Positions 46,615 to 56,323 of a DNA stretch of 64,000 nucleotides are shown one piece after another. Location of the stretch: positions 18,313,541 through 18,377,540 of the forward strand of contig CM047814.1 of the NCBI GenBank assembly GCA_026214975.1. Reading direction: 5' to 3'. A program made the position numbers and the translations under genes. Source of the stretch: Gentiana macrophylla (Eukaryota; Streptophyta; Magnoliopsida; Gentianales; Gentianaceae). The first letter of the stretch is position 1; each line of letters begins with the position of its first letter. A model generated the notes under the pieces. The model was not told the DNA's origin and did not search any database. It saw only the letters and a program-made list of their open reading frames with translations.

Positions 46615-46965
46615 TGGGAAATTAGGAATAAGTACACAATCTGGAATATTTTTAAGTAACATGACAGCTACATATTTTTTATAGGGAGAAGGACAACTGC
46701 ATAATTTTTATAGCGAGAAGGACAAACAGTGAATCCCGAAAATTAGTGAATCTCCCCAGTGAATTTCGACAGTGAATCCCGAAAATCAGTGAATTTCGAC
46801 AATGAATTTTGAAAATTAGTGAATTTTGACAGTGAATTTCGGCAGTAAATTTAAATAGTGAATTTCGACAGTGAATAAATAGTTTTGTCCTTTATGCAAA
46901 AGTTTCAAAAGACTGTCCTTCTACTCAATTAATGAAATATTTATGTCTTTCTCCCTCATTCCCCC
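46615..46965. mobile_element. MITE with internal GTGAATTTCGACA minisatellite, copy A
   Basis: The 351-bp insert is absent from the 5' LTR. It is flanked by TAAATAGGG (9 bp; 8 or 9 bp is ambiguous). It starts TGGGAAATTAGG and ends TCATTCCCCC. Its centre (about 46725-46880) is a degenerate array of a roughly 15-bp unit GTGAATTTCGACA/GTGAATCCCGAAAAT. It is non-coding. Confidence 0.88.
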
Positions 46966-47394
46966 TAAATAGGGCTCCATATGCACATTATAAACCAAGT
47001 TGAATATATAAAAAACAAGGCAAAACTCTGCCCAGTCAATTGCTCTCTCTTTACTTATATTGCACCACCACTCACCACCACATTCTCACATAGCTCCACC
47101 GGGAACCACCATCTTCATACCACTTTCACAGCTAGATATCCATCGCAAATCAACCGCTGAACACCCAAGATAATTCCGACGTTATCACACTTCTTCTCTT
47201 TCACCTCCACCTCCACCAAACCCACTCCAACACCTGATAACCATATATTTTATTATTTTAATTGGAGCTTTAGGTACAAAATTCTCATTTCTGGAAAAAA
47301 GTAATAGCTTTACATAATCTCCTCCAAATAAGAAAATATAAAAATGGACAATTTATGCGTGAATGAGCAAGCATATTAATGGTTCACTACAAAA

Positions 47395-47524
47395 AGCACT
47401 CTATTGCTACACTTGTTTTTCCACACACACACAAAAAAGTGTGGCTAATAGTACTTGGTTAGACTCTTTCGCCACGCTCATGTGGCTAAAAATTAGTTTA
47501 TAGCAACACTTTTTTTTTTGTGAC
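47395..47524. mobile_element. Possible CACTA-type MITE
   Basis: It starts CACTACAAAAAGCACT and ends AGCAACACTTTTTTTTTTG. The starting word is a known CACTA terminus and the inner blocks TTGCTACACT/AGCAACACT are roughly inverted. No clear target duplication. Confidence 0.35.
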
Positions 47525-47654
47525 AAACAATTAGGTAGTAAAAAAATGTATTTCTTGACGTGGTTGATACACTATTGCTTTAGTTGTTCTCTAAGTTTCA
47601 CTGTGAAAGTCTGCGCACTTGTAGGTGTTGTGTGAGTTTGGCTGTAGGGGAAGA

Positions 47655-47840
47655 AATTAGGTTGATGGAGATGAATGCGAGGAAGATGAATTGAAAATAG
47701 CAACTTTACCCTCCAATAAAGGTGTTTTAAAGGTTAATTATGAATAAAGGGTGGTAAATAGAAAAGATGATAGTTTAGGGTTGAAATTTGATCAATTAAA
47801 AATTTAAGGTTGTGAATTGATCAACATGTATAGTTTACGG
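47655..47840 (-). repeat. Right arm of the split inverted-repeat element
   Basis: This is the inverse of 19803-19983. Related sequence continues to about 47925 (GGATAAATTGCAATTCTCCC), giving a fuller terminus than the left side. The segment 47193-47654 is the element's interior and holds no gene. Confidence 0.75.
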
Positions 47841-48022
47841 TTGTAAATCGAGCAAATAATAGTTTAAGCGTGTAAATTTTGCATATTGTATAATTTAAGG
47901 GGATAAATTGCAATTCTCCCTAATCTTTCTCTTCTGTAATTCCTGCCTTTGATTATGTATTAGATTCCGTATTTATAGCTACCGTAAAACATTCCACACA
48001 TTATTATTTTACCAACAATATG

Positions 48023-48025
<3 letters not shown>

Positions 48026-48103
<78 letters not shown>
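48026..48103. repeat. (AT)n microsatellite
   Basis: An uninterrupted AT dinucleotide run of about 39 units. Confidence 0.98.
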
Positions 48104-48105
<2 letters not shown>

Positions 48106-48129
48106 TATTTGATCAAATATTCATAGGAC

Positions 48130-48317
48130 CCTTGGCTCAAATGGTTGAGAATGTCTAGGAGCTCACGGTTTGATTCGCCTCGCAGGCGCCATGTTAAAAG
48201 AGCTATTGGCCGGACTTTACTGCGAGTAAAAGTCGATCGATGCGAGCATGATATCGGGACGAATTCGGATTAGTCGGACCAGTGAGTTCTGGATACCTGG
48301 GGCTTTAAAAAAAAAAA
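48130..48317 (+). mobile_element. tRNA-derived SINE with perfect target duplications
   Basis: AAATATTCATAGGAC flanks it at 48115-48129 and 48318-48332, a 15-bp perfect duplication overlapping the poly-A tail. Box A TGGCTCAAATGG (48133-48144) and box B GGTTTGATTCGCC (48168-48180) are well preserved. The 3' region (TTAGTCGGACCAGTG, TGGATACCTGGGGC) precedes an A14 tail. It is about 190 bp and the same family as 1843-2345. Confidence 0.9.
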
Positions 48318-48332
48318 AAATATTCATAGGAC

Positions 48333-48745
48333 TCTTAAATTCATGAATTTTGGGGGAGGGGAGACGTGGGCCATGGTCCTGTTGGCCCCCTAAGGGACGC
48401 CCCTGCCCGAGATTTGTTTTCCACACAAAGATAAAAAATAAAATCATAATAGAGTGTTATTTAAGTTAGCCTTAACATAGACGGCACCAACTTGAGTAAA
48501 AAAAAAAAAAAAAAAAATTTGAATGACTCACAAATTTTAAGTCGGTCATGGATCAAATCCTACTTAGTGTTTCAAAATTAATAGAAGTTATTAGATTTAT
48601 GATAGACACGTACCTCTAGAAAAAATCATCAATTAAATTCCTTAAAATTGATGACATAGAGATCTAATACTTGCTCCAGCACCACCATGAAATAAGTACT
48701 CAAATGTTTATAAAAGGAATGATACGGAAACTACCGTTGTATAAC
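48333..48745. other. Intergenic, no gene seen
   Basis: AT-rich with an A20 run near 48500. A small frame on the minus strand overlaps the SINE and is incidental. Confidence 0.6.
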
Positions 48746-48846
48746 AACAACAATTGACATGATTAACTGTCATCTGCACTGTGATCATGATGCGTTTACA
48801 TCATAATCAACGATGCAGATGACCGTTAATTGTGTCACTTGTTGTT
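48746..48846. repeat. Long near-perfect hairpin, 101 bp
   Basis: The left arm (48746-48792, ending GATCATGATG) and right arm (48799-48846, starting CATCATAATC) pair along about 47 bp with around eight mismatches and a CGTTTA loop. It could be a very small MITE or a foldable transcript; no target duplication was found. A hAT-like word TAGGGGCGGCTCTAC follows at 48846. Confidence 0.7.
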
Positions 48847-49099
48847 AGGGGCGGCTCTACGATTTAATAGGGTGGGGCGACCGACCCCTAAAAAGATATT
48901 GAGAGACAAAAACTATAGAAAATTTTCTTATAAACACGTATATATGTGAAATTAACCTACTATTTTAATGTTTTAATGTGACTCATAATTAATTGTGTAA
49001 AATTAAATATACAAACCTATGTCTAAAATAGTAAAGAAATTCTAACTCCAATGAAAAAATCCTGGAGTTTGCTTCTGTTTGTTGTATCATTACTCGGCT

Positions 49100-49106
49100 T
49101 ATAAAG
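49100..49106 (+). promoter_or_regulatory. Candidate TATA box of the DUF761 gene
   Basis: TATAAAG lies 178 bp before the ATG, a plausible distance for a plant promoter with a 5' UTR of 130-150 bp. Confidence 0.45.
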
Positions 49107-49283
49107 CCATTCTCTCCAACATGCTCTGCATGGTTAATTGCACTTCACTTTTTCCTTAAACACACAAGCACATACGTAATAAACCTCCTAAAAACAAAAT
49201 AAAAATGGCCTCTCCGTCACATCCCGTGACCTCCCTTTCCCGAATACATAGTCCTTAATTATCCGCACCGTTTCCTACTATCT

Positions 49284-49781
49284 ATGGGTTCCTCCAAGCT
49301 TAAGAGGGTGATTCAAACTTTCATTCATTCACATTTACTCCGAATTTCTCATACTTTCACCAAGGCGAAAACCCTTGTTTTCAAAGCAGTTAAGAACATT
49401 CATATCATTCACTTTATTGATTTCTCCATGAAGAAGAACAAGAACAAAATCTTTCTGGGATCTTTCAGGTTGCATAATTCATCCCATATTAGGCTTGAAG
49501 GAAGAAACTTTAGTGATGTTTCTTCTTTGAACAGTACTCTCTTCTCTACAGATTCATTTGATGATGATGACATGATTATGGCTGATAATGAAGAAGATGC
49601 AACAAGGCTTTCAGGGTATCTTGATTGGCTTGAAGGGATGTCCGGCAGCAGCCGGAAGGATTTTGGGAACGAAATCGACAGGCTTGCTGACATGTTCATT
49701 GCCGAGACACACATGAAATTTAAGGTTGAGAAAGATGAATCTTACAGAAAATTCCAAGAAATGATGGCAAGAAGTGTATGA
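49284..49781 (+). CDS. DUF761 domain protein (putative host gene)
   Basis: An intact single-exon frame of 165 residues. The N-terminal 50 residues are basic and amphipathic (MGSSKLKRVIQTFIHSHLLR, KAVKNIHIIHFIDFSMKK). The middle is Ser-rich and acidic (STDSFDDDDMI). The C-terminus (about residues 127-165) has the DUF761 signature: NEIDRLADMFIAETHMKF, then EKDESYRKFQEMMARSV at the very end. DUF761 proteins are a plant-specific family of unknown biochemical role, often short and intronless. The ATG is the first in frame after a candidate TATA box; it sits in TCTATGG, which is acceptable for plants. Codons are undamaged, unlike every transposon frame here. The 3' end is partly duplicated downstream. 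It may be on the small side for the family but looks complete. Confidence 0.82.
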   Translation: MGSSKLKRVIQTFIHSHLLRISHTFTKAKTLVFKAVKNIHIIHFIDFSMKKNKNKIFLGSFRLHNSSHIRLEGRNFSDVSSLNSTLFSTDSFDDDDMIMADNEEDATRLSGYLDWLEGMSGSSRKDFGNEIDRLADMFIAETHMKFKVEKDESYRKFQEMMARSV

Positions 49782-49899
49782 ACCCACTGCTCTTATTTTA
49801 TGTGACAATCATGAAGATTAGAATATTGTTTCAATGTCTCAAATACTATATAGATGTCTTTTAAATGTATATTACGGTTTTTTATTTATTTTTTTATTT

Positions 49900-49971
49900 T
49901 GAGGGGTACACATTATGGTTTTTATCTTGTAATCTTGAGGGGTATACATTATGGTTTTTATCTTGTAATCT
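49900..49971. repeat. 36-bp tandem duplication in the DUF761 3' region
   Basis: TGAGGGGTAYACATTATGGT plus 16 bases repeats twice (49900-49935, 49936-49971) with one transition. It lies about 120 bp after the stop codon, before a possible polyadenylation word AATAAT near 49985. Confidence 0.88.
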
Positions 49972-50080
49972 TCTCTATGTATGAATAATCTTGTAAAATA
50001 TCAAGAACAAGTGTATATATTTTTATATATATTGTAATTAATTAGTCATTATGGACCTGTCGAGGTCACAACAATTTCTT

Positions 50081-50159
50081 GGCAAGAAGTGTATGAACGA
50101 TCAACGAACTGCTCTTATTTTAGGGGACAGGTATGAAGATTAGAATATTGTTTTGATAT
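50081..50159 (+). pseudogene. Duplicated 3' end of the DUF761 gene
   Basis: GGCAAGAAGTGTATGAAC, CTGCTCTTATTTTA and TGAAGATTAGAATATTGTTT repeat the end of the coding sequence and start of the 3' UTR (49766-49847) about 315 bp downstream. It includes the last codons (A-R-S-V-stop) but no more of the gene. Small indels separate the copies, so it is an older partial tandem duplication. Confidence 0.75.
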
Positions 50160-50167
50160 CAAAAATA

Positions 50168-50560
50168 GGGGAAATGGGAGAAGGACAGAAATATTTCATC
50201 AATTGAGTAAAAGGACAGTCTTTTGAAACTTTTGAATAAAGGACAAAACTATTTATTCACTGTCGAAATTCACTTGGGTTCGAAATTCACTGTTTAAATT
50301 CACTGCCGAAATTCACTGTCAAAATTCACTAATTTTCAAAATTCATTGTCGAAATTCACCGATTTTCAGGATTCACTGTCAAAATTCACTGTCGAAATTC
50401 ACTGATTTCGGGATTCACTGGAGAGATTCACTGATTTTCGGGATTCACTGTTTGTCCTTCTCGCTATAAAAATTATGCAGTTGTCCTTCTCCCTATAAAA
50501 AATATGTAGTTGTCCTGTTACTTAAAAATATTCCAGATTGTGTCATTATCCCTAATTTCC
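50168..50560. mobile_element. MITE with internal minisatellite, copy B (inverted relative to A)
   Basis: It is flanked by CAAAAATA at 50160-50167 and 50561-50568 (8 bp perfect). It starts GGGGAAATGGGAGAAGGACA and ends ATCCCTAATTTCC. It is the reverse complement of copy A along its length (AAAAGGACAGTCTTTTGAAA; TCGCTATAAAAATTATGCAG), with about ten more minisatellite words. 393 bp, non-coding. Confidence 0.88.
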
Positions 50561-50624
50561 CAAAAATATTAAATAGACGTGTATATGTAACCAGTAGCGG
50601 AGCTACATACAACCAAGGGGGTAA

Positions 50625-51058
50625 TGTTGATTATTCTATGTGATTAATAATGTAATTGTGGGTCTATATATATTTATTTACGATATCCGCTATTATAGAA
50701 TCCTAATAAAAGTGGTAATTCGGTTCGGGTTGGATTCTAAGTATTTTATTTGGTGTGGACTTAAAGTGTATATACTAAAGTGTAATTTCTGATTAATATG
50801 ATGGGCGATATTAGAAATTACAACTATAAATAAGAGGGTTATCGTCTCCAAGACACAGACTATTACCTCTTTCCCATCTACAGAAAGATCTAGGGTTTGG
50901 TGTGTTGTTTTGGAAGATCAATACCTGCGACGGCTACAACACAAATCGATCTCGCTTACGGATCCAGGTACGCTTAAGGTTTAATTTCCACATTAGTTTT
51001 ATCGATTTAACATGAACGAGATCTTGGGGTAGTGATTTAATCACATAAAGTTCTAACA
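50625..51058 (+). repeat. 5' LTR of Copia element B
   Basis: It starts TGTTGATTATTC and ends AAAGTTCTAACA next to a primer site. The TATA box CTATAAATAAG is near 50823-50833. The end half resembles the LTR at 2542-3043. Just upstream, CAGTAGCGGAGCTACA (50591) looks like a hAT MITE terminus, possibly the sequence this LTR landed in. Confidence 0.75.
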
Positions 51059-51059
51059 A

Positions 51060-51071
51060 TTGGTATCAGAG
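51060..51071 (+). other. Primer-binding site of Copia B
   Basis: TGGTATCAGAGC is exact for initiator-Met tRNA, one base after the LTR. Confidence 0.88.
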
Positions 51072-51394
51072 CCTTATTAATGTTAAATCATGTACGAATT
51101 CGTTCGTATATTCATGTATTTGGATTTGTTAAATTTTGAAAAGGCCGTTTTTTTTTTTCTTTCAATATTACCGTGGCCGCCGTTGCTTCGAGACGGATCT
51201 GCTTTGTTTACAATTTTTACATTTTTGTAACTGAACATATTACAGCTATTAATGCATCTACTACATAAGTGTGAAGGTCAAATCCTCATTTGGGCAATTG
51301 GTCGAACACCAATAATAGAAGCCAGTTAGAAGTAGTTGTTAGGTTGTTAGAGGCAGTTATTCAGTTGGTTAGGAGACTAGCTACATCCAGCAAG

Positions 51395-51403
51395 TATATA
51401 TAG
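51395..51403 (+). promoter_or_regulatory. TATA box of the Copia 2 5' LTR, hit by a MITE
   Basis: TATATATAG is the only TATA-like word in the LTR. The MITE duplicated TATATAGT (51397-51404 and 51550-51557) across it. Confidence 0.6.
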
Positions 51404-51404
51404 T

Positions 51405-51549
51405 CGGCGGACTTGAGATCCGAGTGAGGCGATACTACTGGCGAGTGTAAATTTTTTAAGCGAAAAAAATACACAACATACATAATAGTGTATTTTCCGG
51501 ATCTAAGGGGGGCGCTTGCCCCCCTAGGGATAGGGTACATCCGCCCCTG
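51405..51549. mobile_element. Small hAT-type MITE in the 5' LTR
   Basis: A 145-bp insert absent from the 3' LTR, flanked by an 8-bp duplication TATATAGT. The right end TACATCCGCCCCTG is the classic hAT CAGGGGCGGA terminus inverted. The left end CGGCGGACTTGAG has lost its first few bases. Confidence 0.87.
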
Positions 51550-51721
51550 TATATAGTGTAGCATGACTTAAGTTAAAGGCTGATTGGAATATATTGTAAG
51601 TAACAAGATGATGATCGAATATTCAGTTTAATGAGAATTCTGTTTTACTCTCTTTTCTTATGTTTTTAGTTTTCTGCATTTTATTTATGAGATTGCAATC
51701 CTTGCTTTCAAGGATTCTTCA

Positions 51722-51732
51722 TGGTATCAGAG
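51722..51732 (+). other. Primer-binding site of Copia 2
   Basis: TGGTATCAGAG directly abuts the 5' LTR, the initiator-Met tRNA site. Confidence 0.88.
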
Positions 51733-51864
51733 AATTGCTCGCTGTGAGCTGCGTTTTTGTTCGATTTCATACAGAACCGTGGTGTTCTTGAGTTTCATTG
51801 CTGCAAATTGCAGTTATTTTTCTGTTTTCTTGAGTTTTATTCAAGCTACGAAGCTGTTTGATCA

Positions 51865-53100
51865 ATGGCCACAGAGAATCCTGTGTATCATCCAGGACAT
51901 CCATATTACGTTCATCCCAATGAAAGCCCGTCCTTGGTTCTGGTTCAACCGTTGCTGACCAACAAAAATTATCATCCATGGAGCCATTCAGTCAAAATGG
52001 CATTGATTACGAAGAACAAGATTGGATTCATTGATGGATCCATTGTTAAGCCTGCAGTTGATTCACCCGAGTTTCAGGTATGGCAACAATGCAATACGTT
52101 TGTCAAAACTTGGTTGTTGAATTCTGTCATACCTTCCATTTCACAAAGCATCATGTATCAAGAAACAGCAAGAGGAATGTGGTTGGATCTAGCTGCAAGA
52201 TTCTCCAGATTGGATGTTTTTAGGCTTACTGATCTTCTTGAAGAGGTGAATACTCTCAAGCAGGAAAACCTTGATGTTACTAGTTACTTCACCAAGATGA
52301 AGACATTATAGGATGAGATAGGGATTATGAAACCAGATCCTTATTGTAAATATGAACCGAGATGCCATTGTGATGTTATTGAAGTGTTTAAGGGGTATGA
52401 AGAAACTGAGTAAGTGGTTCGATTCTTGAAGGGGTTGAATACTGAATATTCACAAGTTTTAACTCAAGCACAATTAATGGTACCATTGCCGGATTTACAA
52501 ACTGTGTTTGCAATGGCCCTCAAACTAGAAACGCAGAGAGATTATGATGCATCAACTCTGTCCAAAGGAAATGAATCCACAGTTTTGCTCAATAGATCTT
52601 ATGGAGGCCCTAATAATCCAGGTTATGGAGGCTCTAATAATCATAGTGTTCCTGCTACTAATGCCAATAACAATTTTCAAAACAGACAAGTACAGAGTTC
52701 TACTGGTTTTAACAATACTGGATTCAAGAGAGGCCCAAACAATCAATCAAAGAAAGTCCATTGTACATTTTGTGGGTACACAGGGCATACAGTAGACACA
52801 TGCTATAAGAAGCATGGTTTTCCACCAGGATACAAGCCTAAAAGTAGAGTCAACATGGTGGATTCAGGGGTGCAAAGTCAAATTCAAGAATCTGCTCAAG
52901 GGACCTTTGTTTTACCTACTGCACCTGCACCTGATCAAGTGGAATCACAAGAGAATGAGTATTTCAGTCTAAACAAGTCTCAGTACCAACAGTTGCTAAA
53001 GCTACTGGACACTCAGAAACCAGAAAGCTACAATCATCTGGCTAACCAAGCCACAATTCTGACTGCCAATTTTGCTCCTGCACCAGATGTATCAGGTAAC
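51865..53100 (+). pseudogene. Copia 2 gag
   Basis: ATG 51865 opens the plant Copia gag N-terminal domain (HPYYVHPNESPSLVLVQPLL, NYHPWSHSVKMALITKNK, GFIDGSI). The frame is open for 148 codons to a TAG at 52309-52311. The same frame continues past it to a TAA at about 52411-52413, then stays open through the CCHC knuckle CTFCGYTGHTVDTC (52762-52803). Two nonsense codons in an otherwise unshifted frame suggest recent loss. Gag would form the particle shell around element RNA. Confidence 0.88.
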
Positions 53101-56100
53101 ATAAAGCCCTATCAATGGATAGTGGATTCAGGGGCAACAGATCATATATTTTGTGACAAGAATCTGTTGCACACCTGTTATCCTGTCCAGGGCATAATGG
53201 TAGGTTTACCAAATGGCTTCTGCAGTAGTGATTAGCCATATTGGCCTTTGTATCATTTACTAGTGGCATGGTTTTGCATAAGGTTTTGTTTATACCAGCT
53301 TTCAGTTTCAATTTGATTTCACTAACTAAACTTACTAATAATTCAGAAAGCTTGATAGTTTTTAACCTAGATTTGTGTGTGATACAGGACAAGAAGACTG
53401 GTAAAGTGATTGGATCAGCTAGAAAACAGAAGGGTTTATATGTCCTAGATCAACCTGCTGCTAATATGTCATGTTTTCCTAGTTCTTCATTTGTTAATGC
53501 TTGTAGTTCACAAATCTCAGATTCTGACTTGTGGCATTATAGATTAGGCCATATGTCAAATAAGAGAATGAATTTGATTCCTTATCCTGATGTAATAAAG
53601 AATGCTCATACTGATGTTTGCCATATTTGTCATATTTCTAAACAAAAAAAGAATCATTTCCCTTTGAGTGCTACTGTTTCTGCTGATGCATTTGATCTCA
53701 TACATGTTGATATTTGGGGTCCTCATAGGGTACCCACTGTGCATGGACAGTCTTATTTCCTTACTATTGTAGATGATTATACCAGATTTACTTGGGTTTT
53801 TTTAATGAAATCTAAGTCAGAGGCTGGTTTACTTGTTAGATCATTTCACCAATATGCCATGGTACAGTTTAATAAACACATTAAGATCATAAGATCAGAT
53901 AATGGACAGGAATTCATCATGACTGATTTTTACTTAGAAAGGGAATTATACACCAAACATCATGTGTTGATACACCTCAACAGAATGGTGTGGTGGAGAG
54001 AAAACACCAACACATTCTTAACATGGCTAGGGCTTTCAGGTTCCAAGCTAATTTACCTATCAGTATGTGGGGTTATTGTGTTCTACATGCTGTTAATATC
54101 ATTAATATTACTCCTAGTCCAGTCATTAATGACAATTGTCCTTATCAGCTATTATATAACAAGGTTCCTGATTATGCTTCTGTTAAAGTGTTTGGTTGCT
54201 TAACATATGCATGTACTCTTGCTGCTCATAGAACCAAATTTGAGCCAAGAGCTAGAGAATGTGTGTATTTAGGACAACCAAAGGCAACAAAAGGTTTTTT
54301 GTTGATGGACACAGTCACTAAGGACATTTTCATGTCCAGAAATGTTCAGTTTTATGAACATAAGTTTCCTCTACATACCAAGTCAAACTCAGCATCTACT
54401 GACACTTCTACTAACATTTCCTCTTGTCCATTACCTGTTCCTTATTCATCTGCTAATGATCCTATTCCTCAGGTCCATATTCCAGATGCAGATCATCAAC
54501 CTGTAGTCGATACATCAGATAATGGCAATCAGGAGGGATCTGGACAGCATCATCAAGTTAGAAGATCTACAAGAGAAATACATACTCCAGCTTACTTACA
54601 GCAGTATGTTTGCACCACTCAGAAATCACCTCATTTGTTAGACAAAGTATTACAGTATGACAGACTGTCAGAGTCTTATGCAAAATTTGTATGTTCTGTG
54701 GACACAATCACTGAACCTAAGACATATAATCAAGCAATCAGACATCAATGCTGGAGGGAAGCTATGCAAAAAGAGCTAGATGCTCTTCAGGCCACACAAA
54801 CCTGGGAAATTGTTACATTACCACTAGGCAAAACACCAATAGGGTGCAAATGGGTATATAAGGTGAAATACCATGCTGATGGATCAGTTGAAAGATGCAA
54901 GGCTAGACTAGTAGCCAAAGGTTATACACAAACACATGGGATAGATTACCAGGACACCTTCTCTCATATTGCTAAGAATACTACTATCAGATCTCAATTG
55001 GCTATAGCTGCTGCCAAAGACTGGCATTTACATCAAATGGATGTGAACAATGCCTTCCTCCATGGTGACCTAGAAGAAGAGGAATACATGGAGTTGCCTC
55101 TAGGATACAAATCTGACAAGCCTGGACAAGTGTGTAGATTAACTAGATCCCTATATGGACTCAAGCAAGCAAGCAGGCAGTGGAATTTCAAACTTACAGA
55201 AGCACTAACAGCTCTAGGTTATAAACAGTCAGTTAATGATCACAACATATTTACCAAAGGGCAAGGCCACTTATAGCACTTCTAGTGTATGTGGATGACA
55301 TTATTACAGCAAGTGCATATTTAACACATATTCAAGAAGTAAAAGATTACCTCCATTCAAGGTTTCAGATTAAAGACCTAGGGCAACTCAAGTACTACCT
55401 TGGTATTGAGGTTGCCAGATCTCCAACAGGTATTTCATTAAGTCAGAGGATATACACCATCAATATGTTAGAAGAATTTGGTTTCCTAGACTGTCAACCA
55501 GTATCTACACCTATGCTCTCTACAAAGAAACTTACTCTTGAAGATTCTGAATTATTACCAGACAACACTCTTTATAGGTGCTTAGTGGGGAAGTTGCTTA
55601 TATCATCTTTCACTGACACTGATATCACATATGTTGTACAGCAATTAAGTCAGTTCTTACATTCTCCAACTGAAAATCATCTACAGGCTGCACATAGGGT
55701 GCTTAGATATCTCAAGCACAACCCTGGACAAGGCATTTTCTTCCCCAAACAGAATGACATGGTGCTAAAAGCTTATTCAGACTCAGATTGGGCAGGTTGT
55801 AATGATACTAGAAAGTCTATCACAGGCTATGTTGTCTTCTTAGGTTCTGCTCCAATTGCTTGGAAAGCTAAGAAACAAACTACAGTGGCAAAAAGCTCAG
55901 CAGAAGCTGAGTATAGATCCATGGCAAACACCACTTGTGAACTACAATGGTTGACTTATATTCTAAAGGATCTACAAGTCCATACTCCTCTACCTATATT
56001 ACTTTTCTGTGACAACTCCAGTGCCATCCATATAGGTCAAAATCCAGTCTTCCATGAAAGAACAAAGCACATAGAACTGAATTGTCACATAGTAAGGAAT

Positions 56101-56286
56101 AAAGTACAGGTAGGATTCCTCAAGCTAATGTCAGTAAGGACTCAACACCAGTTAGCTGATATTTTAACCAAACCCCTGGATGCCCCTTCATTTCATTATC
56201 TCTTGAGTTATATTGGGATCAGCTCATTATTCAGTCCCACTACAATCACTCACTCTGTTACAGCTACTAATGCATCTACTACATAA
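53101..56286 (+). pseudogene. Copia 2 pol (protease to RNase H)
   Basis: The protease DSGA is at 53125-53136. A frame change at about 53225-53260 precedes GAG-pre-integrase (LWHYRLGHMSNKRM, 53532). The integrase has CHICHISKQKK, HVDIWGPHRV (about 53704) and RSDNGQEF (about 53893). One extra base near 53945-53960 shifts the frame before [17 protein letters not shown] sequence at 53975-54005. The RT runs in 53990-55276 ([32 protein letters not shown]). A base loss near 55270 then moves YVDD to 55288-55299. The RNase H has SSAEAEYRSM and VFHERTKHIELNCHIV, and pol ends at TAA 56284-56286. Only three frame lesions were found; no catalytic residue loss was noticed. Confidence 0.9.
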
Positions 56287-56303
56287 GTGTGAAGGCCAAA
56301 TTT
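56258..56303 (+). repeat. Copy of the LTR start upstream of the PPT (Copia 2)
   Basis: TTACAGCTACTAATGCATCT and the next 23 bases match the 5' LTR start (51240 onward) with two mismatches. They recur in the 3' LTR start 67 bp downstream. The pol stop TAA lies within it. Confidence 0.88.
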
Positions 56304-56312
56304 GTATTCTCA

Positions 56313-56323
56313 CTTGAGGGGAC
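56313..56323 (+). other. Polypurine tract of Copia 2
   Basis: CTTGAGGGGAC sits just before the 3' LTR start and resembles the Copia 1 tract CTTGAGGGACGG. Confidence 0.7.

Larger units (their letters stand above)
19985..47187 (+). mobile_element. Tat-lineage Gypsy element, 27.2 kb with nested insertions
   Basis: It is bounded by CACTT at 19980-19984 and 47188-47192, a perfect 5-bp target duplication. The LTRs start TGATAGGYCGGCTCC and end GACGTTATCA. Removing the Sirevirus, solo LTR and MITE leaves about 13 kb. Gypsy order (gag, PR, RT, RNase H, integrase), a second RNase H between RNase H and integrase, and long extra sequence with antisense ORFs after integrase point to the Tat lineage. All coding parts are defective. 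Confidence 0.93.
46231..47187 (+). repeat. 3' LTR of the Tat element (with MITE)
   Basis: 957 bp, of which 360 bp are the MITE and its duplicated target. The rest matches the 5' LTR closely. Confidence 0.93.
51238..51721 (+). repeat. 5' LTR of Copia 2 (with hAT MITE)
   Basis: 484 bp. Without the MITE and its duplicated target it is about 331 bp, matching the 3' LTR. Confidence 0.88.

Noticed and set aside
48025..48103. Matrix attachment or origin-like AT element
   Set aside because: It is a plain AT dinucleotide run with nothing else to support a function.
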